Below, piece after piece: positions 18,096-26,321 of a DNA stretch of 64,000 nucleotides (positions within the stretch are counted from its first letter, which is position 1; each line of letters starts with the position of its first letter). The stretch comes from Methanosphaerula subterraneus. Its GTDB lineage: Archaea > Halobacteriota > Methanomicrobia > Methanomicrobiales > Methanospirillaceae. Position numbers and translations under genes: made by a program. The notes beneath the pieces were generated by a model. It ran no database searches. It was not told the origin of the DNA and worked only from the letters and a program-made list of their open reading frames with translations. The stretch spans positions 124,001 to 188,000 of the forward strand of contig NZ_CP170508.1 in assembly GCF_052055875.1 (NCBI RefSeq). The letters run 5' to 3'.

Positions 18096-19624
18096 AGCGA
18101 GTGCTCTGTCTTCTGCTCCTGCTCTGTCTCGTCCCCATCGGTGCGGCAGCCCAGGAGATCACGATCTCCTCTGATCAGAGGGACTATTATGTTCAGCAGG
18201 GGGCTCAGGCATCCATCCCCCTGGTCCTGACCAATACCTATGGCCATGAGGTCAGAGGCACGCTCGAGCGAACCGTCGTCAGCGATAGCCTGACGAGTGC
18301 CGGTGCCGGCCCCGAATCTGCGGTTCAGTCTGCTGCGTTCAAGATCCCGGACGGGGTGCACAGTATCAACCTGCACCTGGGGCCGTACGATGCACCGGTG
18401 ACCCAGAAGGTCACCCTCCGGTTTGAGTATACCGAGGGTACCGACCGGGTGGTGACGCTGGATGGGCTGGTCGTCTATGTGACGGAGAACGACCCCGGGC
18501 AACAGAACACGAAGGATCCCCTGATCAGCACCGATCTCCCTGCATCCCAGACGCCGGTGCAGGAGGTACAGCAGGGGCAGGGGGAGGGGCAGAGTCTCGA
18601 CCAGGCCCTGCAGAACGGGCAGATGCCGGGGGATACCGGGGCTCTGAAGAACCAGTTGATGCAGGAGGCGAATGCGACTGCCCGGAACCGGACGTCACTG
18701 GAGCAGGTGATCGAGAACGATCCGACGATCCGGGAGATCCTCGCTTCCCTGGATGCGCAGGGATTCTCGGTGGACGATAAGCAGGTGACGCCTGAGTCGA
18801 ATACCACCGGGCAGTTCCTGTATCATTTCAAAAAGAAGTCCGGTGAAGAAGCAACCCTGAACGGAGGGATGAAGGACGCTTCCTTCGTCTTTGCCGATCA
18901 GGTGTCTGCTTCACCCCTCTCCCTTCCTTCCCTGATGCAGAAGAATGCGACCTACCAGGCATTTGCCGACGGATTGCACGGCGATGGGTTCGACCATGTG
19001 AAGACCGAGATCAATTCAACTCCCAACAGAACGGCGGTGGTCCTCGCCTGGGCAGATCGCGGGCAGAACCCGGCCACTGCGGTGGCAACGGTGATCAATA
19101 ACACCACGCTCGCAGGGCTCACCCTTCACCGGCCTCCACCTGTTCCCTCCACCCTGATCCCGATGCTCCTCGCGTTTCTGCGCCCGATTGCCCTCACGCT
19201 GCTCGGGGTGCTCTGTATCGTTGGAGGTTTTGTCCTCTACCGGCGGAGGAGAAGGGATCCGGACCTGGCGGCTGAGGTCCAGCCGCCCTTTGATTACGTG
19301 CAGGCGGCGGAGGACCTGCTGGTGGCGGCTGCTTCATTCTATGCACAGGGTTCTCCCCAGCGTGGATATGGCGCTGCAGGAGAGGCCCTCCGCCTCTTTC
19401 TCTCGTACCATTACGGCGATGGAACCTCGTCCACCGACCAGGAGGTGATCGCTCTTCTCACCAGGCAGGGCTCTGATATCAGTGAGATCCAGGAGATCCT
19501 GGCGCAGTGCAGCCTTGTAGAGTTTGCAAAACGAGAGCCCGAAGCAGCGGAGTTCGGCGGGATCCTTGCCTCGGTCAGGGTGATCATCAGGGAAGCGGGT
19601 CGGATCTCAGGGGGTGTTAACTAA
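18092..19624 (+). CDS. Exported membrane protein of the MoxR/VWA module
   Basis: A 510-aa type I membrane protein. It starts with a clear signal peptide (MKRVLCLLLLLCLVPIGAAAQ), has a long extracytoplasmic part, one membrane helix near 355-378 followed by RRRRRDPD, and a cytoplasmic tail of about 130 residues. The tail (AAEDLLVAAASFYAQGSPQRGYGAAGEALRLFLSYHY) resembles DUF4129-type tails of proteins that accompany MoxR/VWA genes, though I am not certain of that family. The extracytoplasmic part has a Gln/Gly-rich stretch. ATG overlaps the VWA stop, so it belongs to the same operon. A fragment of its 3' end is found at about 33740-33815. Confidence 0.75.
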   Translation: MKRVLCLLLLLCLVPIGAAAQEITISSDQRDYYVQQGAQASIPLVLTNTYGHEVRGTLERTVVSDSLTSAGAGPESAVQSAAFKIPDGVHSINLHLGPYDAPVTQKVTLRFEYTEGTDRVVTLDGLVVYVTENDPGQQNTKDPLISTDLPASQTPVQEVQQGQGEGQSLDQALQNGQMPGDTGALKNQLMQEANATARNRTSLEQVIENDPTIREILASLDAQGFSVDDKQVTPESNTTGQFLYHFKKKSGEEATLNGGMKDASFVFADQVSASPLSLPSLMQKNATYQAFADGLHGDGFDHVKTEINSTPNRTAVVLAWADRGQNPATAVATVINNTTLAGLTLHRPPPVPSTLIPMLLAFLRPIALTLLGVLCIVGGFVLYRRRRRDPDLAAEVQPPFDYVQAAEDLLVAAASFYAQGSPQRGYGAAGEALRLFLSYHYGDGTSSTDQEVIALLTRQGSDISEIQEILAQCSLVEFAKREPEAAEFGGILASVRVIIREAGRISGGVN

Positions 19625-19702
19625 ATTAAATTTACTCAACTAAGAAATAAAAAGACATAAATGGTGATATTCGAATAAATTGTATAAAGGGGGAATAGAA
19701 CG

Positions 19703-20401
19703 ATTTTTCTTGCGATAGATGATACCGACAGCCTGGAATCCCGTGGAACAGGTCGACTGGCCAGGACGATAGCCGATGCGATAGCAGAAGAATTTCTGGT
19801 CTACGGGGTGACTCGCCACCAGCTCTTTGTCCATGCGGACATCCCCTTCACCTCCCATAATTCCTGTGCCGTCATCCATGTCTGTGAAGAGAATCCGAAG
19901 ATTGCAACCCAGATCTTCTCTCTGGCACAGAAGCTGATGCTCGACGATTTCATTGAAGGGAGCGATCCCGGGGTTGCTATCGCACTCTCTGCACAGATAT
20001 CCCCTTCCCTGGTGGCCTACGGACGAGATGCCCAGCATACGATTCTGAACCAGGAACGGGCACGGACCCTCGCCCGTAATCTGAATATTCCCCTCAAAGG
20101 GCTCGGCGGGACAGAGGACGGAGTGATCGGAGCGATGGCCGGGCTCGGGCTCGCGGCGACGCGGAACGACGGCAGATTCCTGCAACTGGGCATGGTGCGG
20201 GATATCACCGGCCCCTGCGAGGTTGAGGATCTGCTCGCAGCCGGCATCGACGAGGTCTGGAATATCGCAGGGACGAGAGTCACCAAAGGAACCGTGCAGA
20301 ATCCTGAGGAGAAATCACCAAAACCCTGTCCGGTCAACGGGAGAGCGATCCTGTTTGTAGAGGAACGCGAAGGGGAACTGTTCCCGATCAAGAGGAATTG
20401 A
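19703..20401 (+). CDS. TiaS-like kinase-domain protein, probable non-canonical start codon
   Basis: The N-terminus (LAIDDTDS...GTGRLARTIADAI) and middle (GLGGTEDGVIGAMAGLGLAAT) match the Thr18-Cyt-kinase-like and ferredoxin-like parts of archaeal TiaS, the agmatidine synthetase acting on tRNA-Ile2. The protein ends at about 232 aa and lacks the OB-fold and zinc-ribbon part that binds tRNA, so it is not a standard TiaS. A related small-molecule kinase or nucleotide-binding role is inference. In-frame sequence between the upstream stop (19685) and the DDTD motif has no ATG, GTG or TTG. The first such codon is GTG 19808, which would delete the motif. ATT 19703 or ACG 19700, downstream of AAAGGGGG, is the likely initiator. 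The paralogue at 33956 shows the same ACG-ATT. Confidence 0.7.
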   Translation: MFLAIDDTDSLESRGTGRLARTIADAIAEEFLVYGVTRHQLFVHADIPFTSHNSCAVIHVCEENPKIATQIFSLAQKLMLDDFIEGSDPGVAIALSAQISPSLVAYGRDAQHTILNQERARTLARNLNIPLKGLGGTEDGVIGAMAGLGLAATRNDGRFLQLGMVRDITGPCEVEDLLAAGIDEVWNIAGTRVTKGTVQNPEEKSPKPCPVNGRAILFVEEREGELFPIKRN

Positions 20402-20402
20402 A

Positions 20403-21188
20403 CTGAAGTATACCAAGCGGATCCTGGCCGCACTGGTTCTGATAGGTGCCTTCACTGTCCTGATGGTGATTCTCCAGATGACTGCAGGTGGGACGGAACA
20501 GACCGATTCGGATACCGTAGGCACATCCGTCAACCAGAGTGTGACCCTCTCAAAGACGGATCTCAGGTACGGCCCGCAGTCCTGGCGCCCATTCCTGCCT
20601 CCCCTCGGAATCGATCCAGATGAGACCCGGCAGTCTGAGGAGACCTGGTATCTCGCCTTCTTCGATCTGAACGGCACCCCCGAGGGACTGACCATGTATC
20701 AGAACCAGATCTCTCCTGTGAAGGTCACGTACCAGGCCCAGAACCTTTCAGGAAGGATGGCCTTCGACGTCTATGGATGGGGCGACTCTCCACGGCGGTA
20801 CTGGACGAACCGGCAGACCGGATTTGGTGCAAATGGATACATGGTCCTTGGTGGAGCAGAACCGGGCGAGACCGTGGCAGAGGCCGCTCCCCTATCGGAG
20901 ACACGCCCCTACCAGGTGATCGTTGCCGGCCGGGACCCGACGATCTCGGGCCTGGTCAACCTCTCCTTCGATCGTCCCTGGAGTGGGCTCGACGCGCTTC
21001 ATATCACCGCTGATCCGGCGGTGAGGAAAGGACAGATGACGAACACGACAGCACAGAAAGGAAGTTTCTACATCACCTATACCGGAGGGAATGAGGTGGA
21101 TCACACACTCCTGATGGTCGCCGTCGACCGGCCGCAGCCTGACTCGTTCAAACTCACGATCACCTCGGCCCCTGTGGAGGCACTCTGA
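20403..21188 (+). CDS. Membrane-anchored, circularly permuted DUF3344 protein
   Basis: From CTG 20403 the product is 261 aa: KYTKR then a hydrophobic signal-anchor (LAALVLIGAFTVLMVIL), then a DUF3344-related domain with its halves swapped. First comes what is normally the C-terminal half (LRYGPQSWRP, WYLAFFDLN, VKVTYQAQNL, FDVYGWG, YWTNRQ, GANGYMV). After it comes the normally N-terminal half (GLDALHITADP, GSFYITYTGG, HTLLMVAVDRP). The first ATG, 20463, would remove most of the anchor. CTG 20403 lies 6 nt after AGAGGA and 1 nt after the previous stop, so a CTG start is proposed. The stop shares one base with the ECF S-component ATG. A broken paralogue lies at 34656-35067. Confidence 0.7.
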   Translation: MKYTKRILAALVLIGAFTVLMVILQMTAGGTEQTDSDTVGTSVNQSVTLSKTDLRYGPQSWRPFLPPLGIDPDETRQSEETWYLAFFDLNGTPEGLTMYQNQISPVKVTYQAQNLSGRMAFDVYGWGDSPRRYWTNRQTGFGANGYMVLGGAEPGETVAEAAPLSETRPYQVIVAGRDPTISGLVNLSFDRPWSGLDALHITADPAVRKGQMTNTTAQKGSFYITYTGGNEVDHTLLMVAVDRPQPDSFKLTITSAPVEAL

Positions 21189-21736
21189 TGTCGAAGATGA
21201 GCAGCTACTTCTCTCTCTATGAGATCGCCCTCCTCTCCCTCCTCGGGGCGATGGTCTTTGTACTGAACCGGCTCTTTGAGATCCCTCTTCATGTTCCGGG
21301 GAGCTCCGGCATCTGGTGGGTCATCCCGGTGATCATCGGGGCACGAGTGGTCAGGAAGCCGGGTGCAGGGATCTATATCGGTCTAATATCAGGGATTCTG
21401 GCTTCCTTCTTTGGAAACAATCCGCTTCATATCTTCGACCTCTTCAAGTACCTGGCCCTTGGAATGGCGATCGATCTCACCGCCCTCGTCTTCGGATACC
21501 AGTTCACCAACCCGCTGGTCGGGTTCATCGCCGGAGTGGCCGGAAATATGGCCAAGATGGTGGTGAACTACGCGGTCCAGTTCTTCTTCGGCGTTCAGGC
21601 CCACTTCATTCTGCTCGGGATCGGTATCGCTTCAGCAACCCACCTGATATTCGGAGGAATCGGGGGGGTCATCGCAGCGCTCGTCCTCAGACGCCTCCTC
21701 AAGGCCGGGGTGATAGGGGCTGATGAGAGCACCTGA
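21188..21736 (+). CDS. ECF transporter S (substrate-binding) component, YkoE-like
   Basis: A 182-aa integral membrane protein with about five to six helices and the pattern GIWWVIPVIIGARVVRKPGAG, which resembles the YkoE-type S components (thiamine/HMP related), although substrate cannot be read from the sequence. It binds the micronutrient and is driven by the ATPase and T component encoded directly downstream. It overlaps the permuted DUF3344 gene by 1 nt and the ATPase gene by 14 nt, so co-translation is likely. A near-identical paralogue sits at 35067-35615 without its ATPase. Confidence is high for ECF S component, low for the substrate. Confidence 0.85.
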   Translation: MSKMSSYFSLYEIALLSLLGAMVFVLNRLFEIPLHVPGSSGIWWVIPVIIGARVVRKPGAGIYIGLISGILASFFGNNPLHIFDLFKYLALGMAIDLTALVFGYQFTNPLVGFIAGVAGNMAKMVVNYAVQFFFGVQAHFILLGIGIASATHLIFGGIGGVIAALVLRRLLKAGVIGADEST

Positions 21737-23228
21737 GATCCTGGAGGTCTCCGACCTCTCCTTCCAGTACCGTGCGACGACCGGGAGAGTGCCGGTACCC
21801 GCCCTCGACCATATCACCTTCTCGGTCGGCCGGGGCGAGATCGTCGTCCTCACCGGGCCGAGCGGTTCGGGAAAGTCGACCCTTCTCAAGTGTCTGAACG
21901 GTCTGATCCCGCAGAGCACACGCGGCACGATGCAGGGGCGGGTCATGGTTGCAGGGAGGGATACCCACACCTGTCCGGTCAGTGAACTGGCCGCGACCGT
22001 GGGCATGGTCTTTCAGGACCCCGACACCCAGTTCTTCTCGAGCGAGGTCGACACGGAACTGGCCTTCGGGCTTGAACAGATGGGGGTGGAGGAGGCAGCG
22101 ATGGAGCAGGCGATCACGTCCATCGCCGATCTGCTCGATATCACCCACCTGCTGGGCCGCTCGCTGGACCAGCTCTCCTGGGGGGAGCGGCAGCGGGTTG
22201 CGGTGGCATCGGTGGTGGTGACAGAGCCCGACCTGCTGATCCTCGATGAACCATTCTCCGGTCTTGACCGGTCCGGAGCCGAGGCTCTCAGTGCGTGCCT
22301 CATGTCCCTTGTACAGAAAAAAGGGATGACGCTCTTCATCACCGAGCACCGGCTGGACCGGCTCGGATCCCTGAAGGGGCGGTACCTCGTCCTGAACCAG
22401 GGATGTATCATCTTTGATGGATATCCGGATGCGGCGATGGCCGGGGCCCTGGAGATGGGCGGTGTCCTGCTCCCTCCTGAGGAAGAATACCGGTCTGAGG
22501 GCTGGAAGGTGCGTGGTAAACCATCGAGCCTTCCGGGTGAGCGGAGTAATCCGGGCCTTCACCTGGCCGGGGTGACCTATCAGTACCCTGGTTCGGCCTC
22601 TCCCCTCCTGAACGGTGTCGACCTTCGGGTCCAGTCTCCTGAGATCACTGTTCTTGTCGGGGCCAACGGCTCCGGGAAGTCGACGCTGCTCCGCCTCCTC
22701 AACGGACTGTTGCAGCCGGATTCCGGGGAGGTGCGGGTGGATGGGAGGTCTATCGCCGGGAGGTCGGTTGCGCAGGTCTCACAGTCTGTCGGGATCCTCT
22801 TCCAGCATGCCGACTACCAGCTCTTTGCCGAGACGATAGCCGATGAACTGGCCTTTGGACCGGGGAATTACGGGGTTCCTGCCGATGAGATAGAGCGCAG
22901 AACCCTGCAGGTCCTTGCAGATCTGGATCTCTGTTCTCTGGGGCTCACGGCCCCTCCCCTCGCCCTCTCTGTCGGGGAGAAGCAGCGTGTGGCGATTGCC
23001 GGGCTTCTGATGATGGAGTCCCCGATCCTGGTGATGGACGAACCGACCCTCGGTCTCGACTGGGGATTGAAACTGAAGCTGGCCGGGGTGCTCCGAATTC
23101 TCGGGGATGCCGGCAGAACGATCCTTGTGGTCACCCATGACCAGGCATTTGCCCATCTCTGTGCAGACAGGATCGTCTCCCTCTCCGGTGGACAGATCCG
23201 GGAGGTGACCGATGGGACAGGTTTTTAA
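21723..23228 (+). CDS. ECF transporter fused double ATPase (YkoD/CbiO-like)
   Basis: A 501-aa protein with two ABC ATPase domains in one chain, so it supplies both EcfA and EcfA'. Domain 1: Walker A GPSGSGKST (about residues 45-53), Q loop VFQDPDTQF, signature LSWGERQRVAVA, Walker B LLILDEPFSGLD, H loop ITEHR. Domain 2: Walker A GANGSGKST, Q loop LFQHADYQL, signature LSVGEKQRVAIA, Walker B ILVMDEPTLGLD, H loop VTHDQ. Both signatures have a bulkier residue in place of the first Gly of LSGGE. The gene overlaps the S component by 14 nt and the T component by 17 nt. It energises vitamin or metal-type uptake. Confidence 0.93.
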   Translation: MRAPEILEVSDLSFQYRATTGRVPVPALDHITFSVGRGEIVVLTGPSGSGKSTLLKCLNGLIPQSTRGTMQGRVMVAGRDTHTCPVSELAATVGMVFQDPDTQFFSSEVDTELAFGLEQMGVEEAAMEQAITSIADLLDITHLLGRSLDQLSWGERQRVAVASVVVTEPDLLILDEPFSGLDRSGAEALSACLMSLVQKKGMTLFITEHRLDRLGSLKGRYLVLNQGCIIFDGYPDAAMAGALEMGGVLLPPEEEYRSEGWKVRGKPSSLPGERSNPGLHLAGVTYQYPGSASPLLNGVDLRVQSPEITVLVGANGSGKSTLLRLLNGLLQPDSGEVRVDGRSIAGRSVAQVSQSVGILFQHADYQLFAETIADELAFGPGNYGVPADEIERRTLQVLADLDLCSLGLTAPPLALSVGEKQRVAIAGLLMMESPILVMDEPTLGLDWGLKLKLAGVLRILGDAGRTILVVTHDQAFAHLCADRIVSLSGGQIREVTDGTGF

Positions 23229-24048
23229 CCGTCGGCCCCGCAATCGGCGACTGGACGGGAGTGCGGCCTGGGCCCGGTTCACCCCCGGCACCTCGTACCT
23301 TCACCTGCTGGACCCCCGGACCAAGATGGGGGGGCTGATCGTGGTCAGTGCCGTCTCGTTGATCCAGGAGTCCCTGGTCCCTCTGCTGGTAGCCCTGCTC
23401 TTCGTTCTGACGCTGGCCGGGATCTCGGACCTTCTCCACCCCCTGATCAGGGCCTTCTGGAAGATCTCCCCCCTGCTCCTCTTCATCGTCGTCATCGACA
23501 TGTTCTTCCCGAAGGGGTCGACCGGAACGGTCTTCTTCTCTGCAGATCTGGGTATCCTGCACCCCGCCCTGAGTACCGGGGGGATCCTCTTCGCCGGGGC
23601 GATGGGGGTTCGGCTGCTCACGATAACCGGGTTCGGCGTCCTCTTCATCATGACGACCTCCTGCACGGCAGTCATCCACGCTCTGAAGGCGATGGGCGTA
23701 CCTGACACCCTCACCTTCTCACTCGGGTACGCGCTCCGATCCACCACGGCCCTGAGTGCCGATCTCGGGCATATCATGGACGCCCAGCGCTCTCGGGGGC
23801 TTGACTTCGAGCAGGGATCCTGGATCCGGAAGGCGGAGATGCTGATGGCCCTGGTCATCCCGATGATCATTGCGGTCCTGAACCGGGCCAGGCTGGTGGC
23901 CGATGCCATGCAGGCCAGGGGATTCGGGTCAGGAACGAGAACGACCTGCTATCGCCCCCCGCATCCCGGGCAGAGGGACCTGAGCATGGGTCTCCTGCTG
24001 GCCGGGCTGGTCGGATTTACCGTCGTCTATCACCGATTCCTCGGATAG
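23212..24048 (+). CDS. ECF transporter T (transmembrane) component
   Basis: A 278-aa membrane protein of the CbiQ/EcfT family: N-terminal cytoplasmic region ending in HLLDPRTKMGG (the conserved DPRxK element), several membrane helices, and the coupling helix region near ALRSTTALSADLGHIMDAQRSRGLDF, where the AxxxRG motif that contacts the ATPases is visible as AQRSRG. A second such motif, ADAMQARGFG, follows. It completes the ECF cassette S-AA'-T. Overlap of 17 nt with the ATPase gene suggests translational coupling. The paralogous cassette at 35 kb lacks this component. Confidence 0.92.
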   Translation: MGQVFNRRPRNRRLDGSAAWARFTPGTSYLHLLDPRTKMGGLIVVSAVSLIQESLVPLLVALLFVLTLAGISDLLHPLIRAFWKISPLLLFIVVIDMFFPKGSTGTVFFSADLGILHPALSTGGILFAGAMGVRLLTITGFGVLFIMTTSCTAVIHALKAMGVPDTLTFSLGYALRSTTALSADLGHIMDAQRSRGLDFEQGSWIRKAEMLMALVIPMIIAVLNRARLVADAMQARGFGSGTRTTCYRPPHPGQRDLSMGLLLAGLVGFTVVYHRFLG

Positions 24049-24089
24049 ATGAACCTTTCAACAGATTTCAGATAATTGGAGATGTATCA

Positions 24090-25970
24090 ATGACACAACA
24101 GATGGCTAACATGAATCACCATAGATCACTATCAGTGCTGATCAGCATCGCCCTGGTACTGCTCGCACTCACCATTACTGTTCCAGCTGGAGCAGAGAGC
24201 GTACTCTCCGATCACTACCATATCAATATCGCCATGGCGAATGGTGGAGAGAAATACATCAAGTTTGATGGGGGCGGACTGAATGCGCTCCATATCTCCA
24301 GCGACCCGTCGAATAATTTCGGAAATTCGATCGCCTCCGATTCCCAGTCCGGCGTCTTCTATCTGACCGACACCGGTGGGAGGGGCTTTGATGATGACGG
24401 CATCATCCTGATCGCCGTGCAGGGGGATGTCCCGGACGACTTTCGGGTCCATATCCGGGCGAGCGGCTACACCTGGGAGCCCTCCCCTGAGGCGAACCTG
24501 AAACCTGAGAACTACACGCATGTGGAGGGGACGGTCGACAGCACCTTCACGAAGGCTGATTTTGCGTACGGCCCCCAGAACTGGAAGCCGGCCGGGCCGG
24601 CGAACTACCCGATCTATGATGGCCAGGATATGGGGGATACCTCGCAGCAGTTCCACCTGATGTTCATCGACCTCAAGGCTGGGATCATGGGTAAGGACGC
24701 CTTTCCTCCCGGCCTGACCGACGAGGGCGGGATCAGGGTCGAGTACTCGTTCGAGAACATGAACACGTTCGCCGCCTTCAATGCCTACGCCTGGTGTATG
24801 AACTCTAACCAGGGGCAGGGGATCTCATGGACCAACCGTCTCTCTGAAGCCGGCAGCAGCGGCTTCACGGTGAAAGGGGTCGCCCCCACCCCCACGACCG
24901 AGCCGACAACGCCGGTTGCGACGCCCAACACCACGGCAACGGTCACCCCGACAGATACGCCCACCACCACCGAGACGACGCTGAATGTCACGCCGACCGT
25001 CACGGTCACGGTCACCGAAACCTCCCAGCCTACGTCGACGGTGACCTCTGAGCCGTCGACGACCGTGGTTCCCTCCACTCAGGCACCCGTCACGACCACT
25101 ACTATCACGACGACCGTGCCGCCCGTTCAGTCGATCGTCACCACCGTGACGACCGGAGTTCCGGTGACCTCCACCTCCATTCCCGCGACCGTCAGCACAA
25201 CCCCGGGGGTCACCGTCTCCGTGACCACCCCCGTAACGGCGATCACCACCGTTCCCCCGGTCACCGCGACCCGGAGTCCGGAACCCTCGGTATCCATCCC
25301 GGTCCTGAGTACGCTCTTCCCTTCACGGATACAGACCGCTGTTCCAACCCAGGCGGCCACCAGCGCCCAGGCCCAGTCTCCAGCATCGGATGCAGGGATG
25401 GCTTCGTCCGGTGTCCCCACCGTGCAGGCGACGGCCGCTCCCTCCCAGCCTGCGCCCCAGCCGGCCAGTTCTTCTGCTGACGGTCCTGTTTCGACAGGAG
25501 ATTCCTCTTCCAGTTCATCAAGCGATGATTACACCGGGGTGGGAGGAACGGTCGGGACGACCGCGACCCCGGTTTCCACGACCGTCACCACAGCCCAGAC
25601 TGAGTCCGCCGCACCAACACCCGCACCCACCCAGGTGAACACCAGCACCCCGGTGATGACGACCCCGACTCCACCGTTCCTCGACACCGGGAACCAGGAT
25701 GAATACTCGCCGCTCACCATCCCGGGGGCTTCGGCTGGCAAGACCTCGTCCAGCGATCGGAACTCACAGACGAACTTCCTCTCGACAGTACAGTCGACCA
25801 TCGACCGCCTCTCTTCATCAGACCTGAGCCTGATCCTGCTGGCCGGCGTGGTACTTCTCTTCCTCCTGCTGGTCTTTGCAGGGTTGATCATCCTGGTCCT
25901 GCTCCTGCTGCTGCTCCTGGTCGCGATCCTGTACCTCAGGCAGAAGAAGAATCTTGAGAATAAAGAGTGA
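24090..25970 (+). CDS. Membrane-tethered DUF3344 protein closing the ECF array
   Basis: A 626-aa surface protein: signal peptide (about residues 14-35), DUF3344 domain (about 42-270, with GGGLNALHISS, GVFYLTDTGGRGFDDDG, FAYGPQNWKPAG, LMFIDLKAG, NQGQGISWTNR), a Thr/Pro/Val/Ser-rich low-complexity stalk (about 275-580) and a long C-terminal hydrophobic helix (about 590-615) ending RQKKNLENKE. The stalk would span the S-layer region and place the domain outside the cell, as in S-layer-penetrating archaeal proteins; this is inference. It begins 42 nt after the T-component stop, so it is probably cotranscribed. With the anchored permuted protein it gives two membrane-bound DUF3344 proteins next to the importer. 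Confidence 0.8.
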   Translation: MTQQMANMNHHRSLSVLISIALVLLALTITVPAGAESVLSDHYHINIAMANGGEKYIKFDGGGLNALHISSDPSNNFGNSIASDSQSGVFYLTDTGGRGFDDDGIILIAVQGDVPDDFRVHIRASGYTWEPSPEANLKPENYTHVEGTVDSTFTKADFAYGPQNWKPAGPANYPIYDGQDMGDTSQQFHLMFIDLKAGIMGKDAFPPGLTDEGGIRVEYSFENMNTFAAFNAYAWCMNSNQGQGISWTNRLSEAGSSGFTVKGVAPTPTTEPTTPVATPNTTATVTPTDTPTTTETTLNVTPTVTVTVTETSQPTSTVTSEPSTTVVPSTQAPVTTTTITTTVPPVQSIVTTVTTGVPVTSTSIPATVSTTPGVTVSVTTPVTAITTVPPVTATRSPEPSVSIPVLSTLFPSRIQTAVPTQAATSAQAQSPASDAGMASSGVPTVQATAAPSQPAPQPASSSADGPVSTGDSSSSSSSDDYTGVGGTVGTTATPVSTTVTTAQTESAAPTPAPTQVNTSTPVMTTPTPPFLDTGNQDEYSPLTIPGASAGKTSSSDRNSQTNFLSTVQSTIDRLSSSDLSLILLAGVVLLFLLLVFAGLIILVLLLLLLLVAILYLRQKKNLENKE

Positions 25971-25988
25971 CCCCTCTTCAAGAAATCC

Positions 25989-25994
25989 TTTTTT
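25989..25994 (+). terminator. T-run after the ECF array
   Basis: TTTTTT directly downstream of the last gene of the array, consistent with archaeal oligo-T termination. No hairpin is required in archaea. Confidence 0.4.
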
Positions 25995-26300
25995 CGTCGA
26001 AAACCTGACTGTTGATCCATACCAGGTCTCTTCTCAGTCCCGCTTCCCCTGTACGGGGTAACCAGATACCCATACCGATCTGTACTTGATCAATCCCCGC
26101 CTCTCTTTCGTCGACGATTGGTAGGGGATGGGGCGTCCCGTTGATTTCACGGGGCCGGCTGTCCGTCCATGGTCTCACCGGTCCGGAGTATATCCTGCAC
26201 GCATGTGGCGGGCGGATATGGTCAGAGAACACCTGAGACGATGAGCATGAAAGATCTTCGAGAGGAATGTGGGGATGTTCAGGCTCTTCCAGCAGGGGAT

Positions 26301-26307
26301 AAAAAAA
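26301..26307 (-). terminator. T-run after the DUF3344-dockerin gene
   Basis: Seven A on the plus strand, giving TTTTTTT in the transcript of the minus-strand gene about 15 nt after its stop. Confidence 0.4.
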
Positions 26308-26321
26308 GGGGGTCTCTCGCT

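Larger units (their letters stand above)
25971..26321. other. Convergent intergenic region with repeat fragment
   Basis: A 351-bp spacer between convergent genes with no credible ORF. It starts with a T-run and then carries GTCGAAAACCTGA (about 25997-26009), a short motif repeated in the gaps near 35.7 kb and, with changes, 38.8 kb. At the right end an A-run (26301-26307) can act as oligo-T terminator for the minus-strand gene. Confidence 0.4.

Noticed and set aside
19703..20401. Full TiaS (tRNA-Ile2 agmatidine synthetase)
   Set aside because: Only the N-terminal domains are present; the OB-fold and zinc-ribbon regions needed for tRNA recognition are missing in both copies.
24890..25270. ACN-rich repetitive DNA that looks like a microsatellite
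   Set aside because: It is in frame and codes for a Thr/Pro/Val stalk in a surface protein; codon usage varies, so it is coding low complexity.
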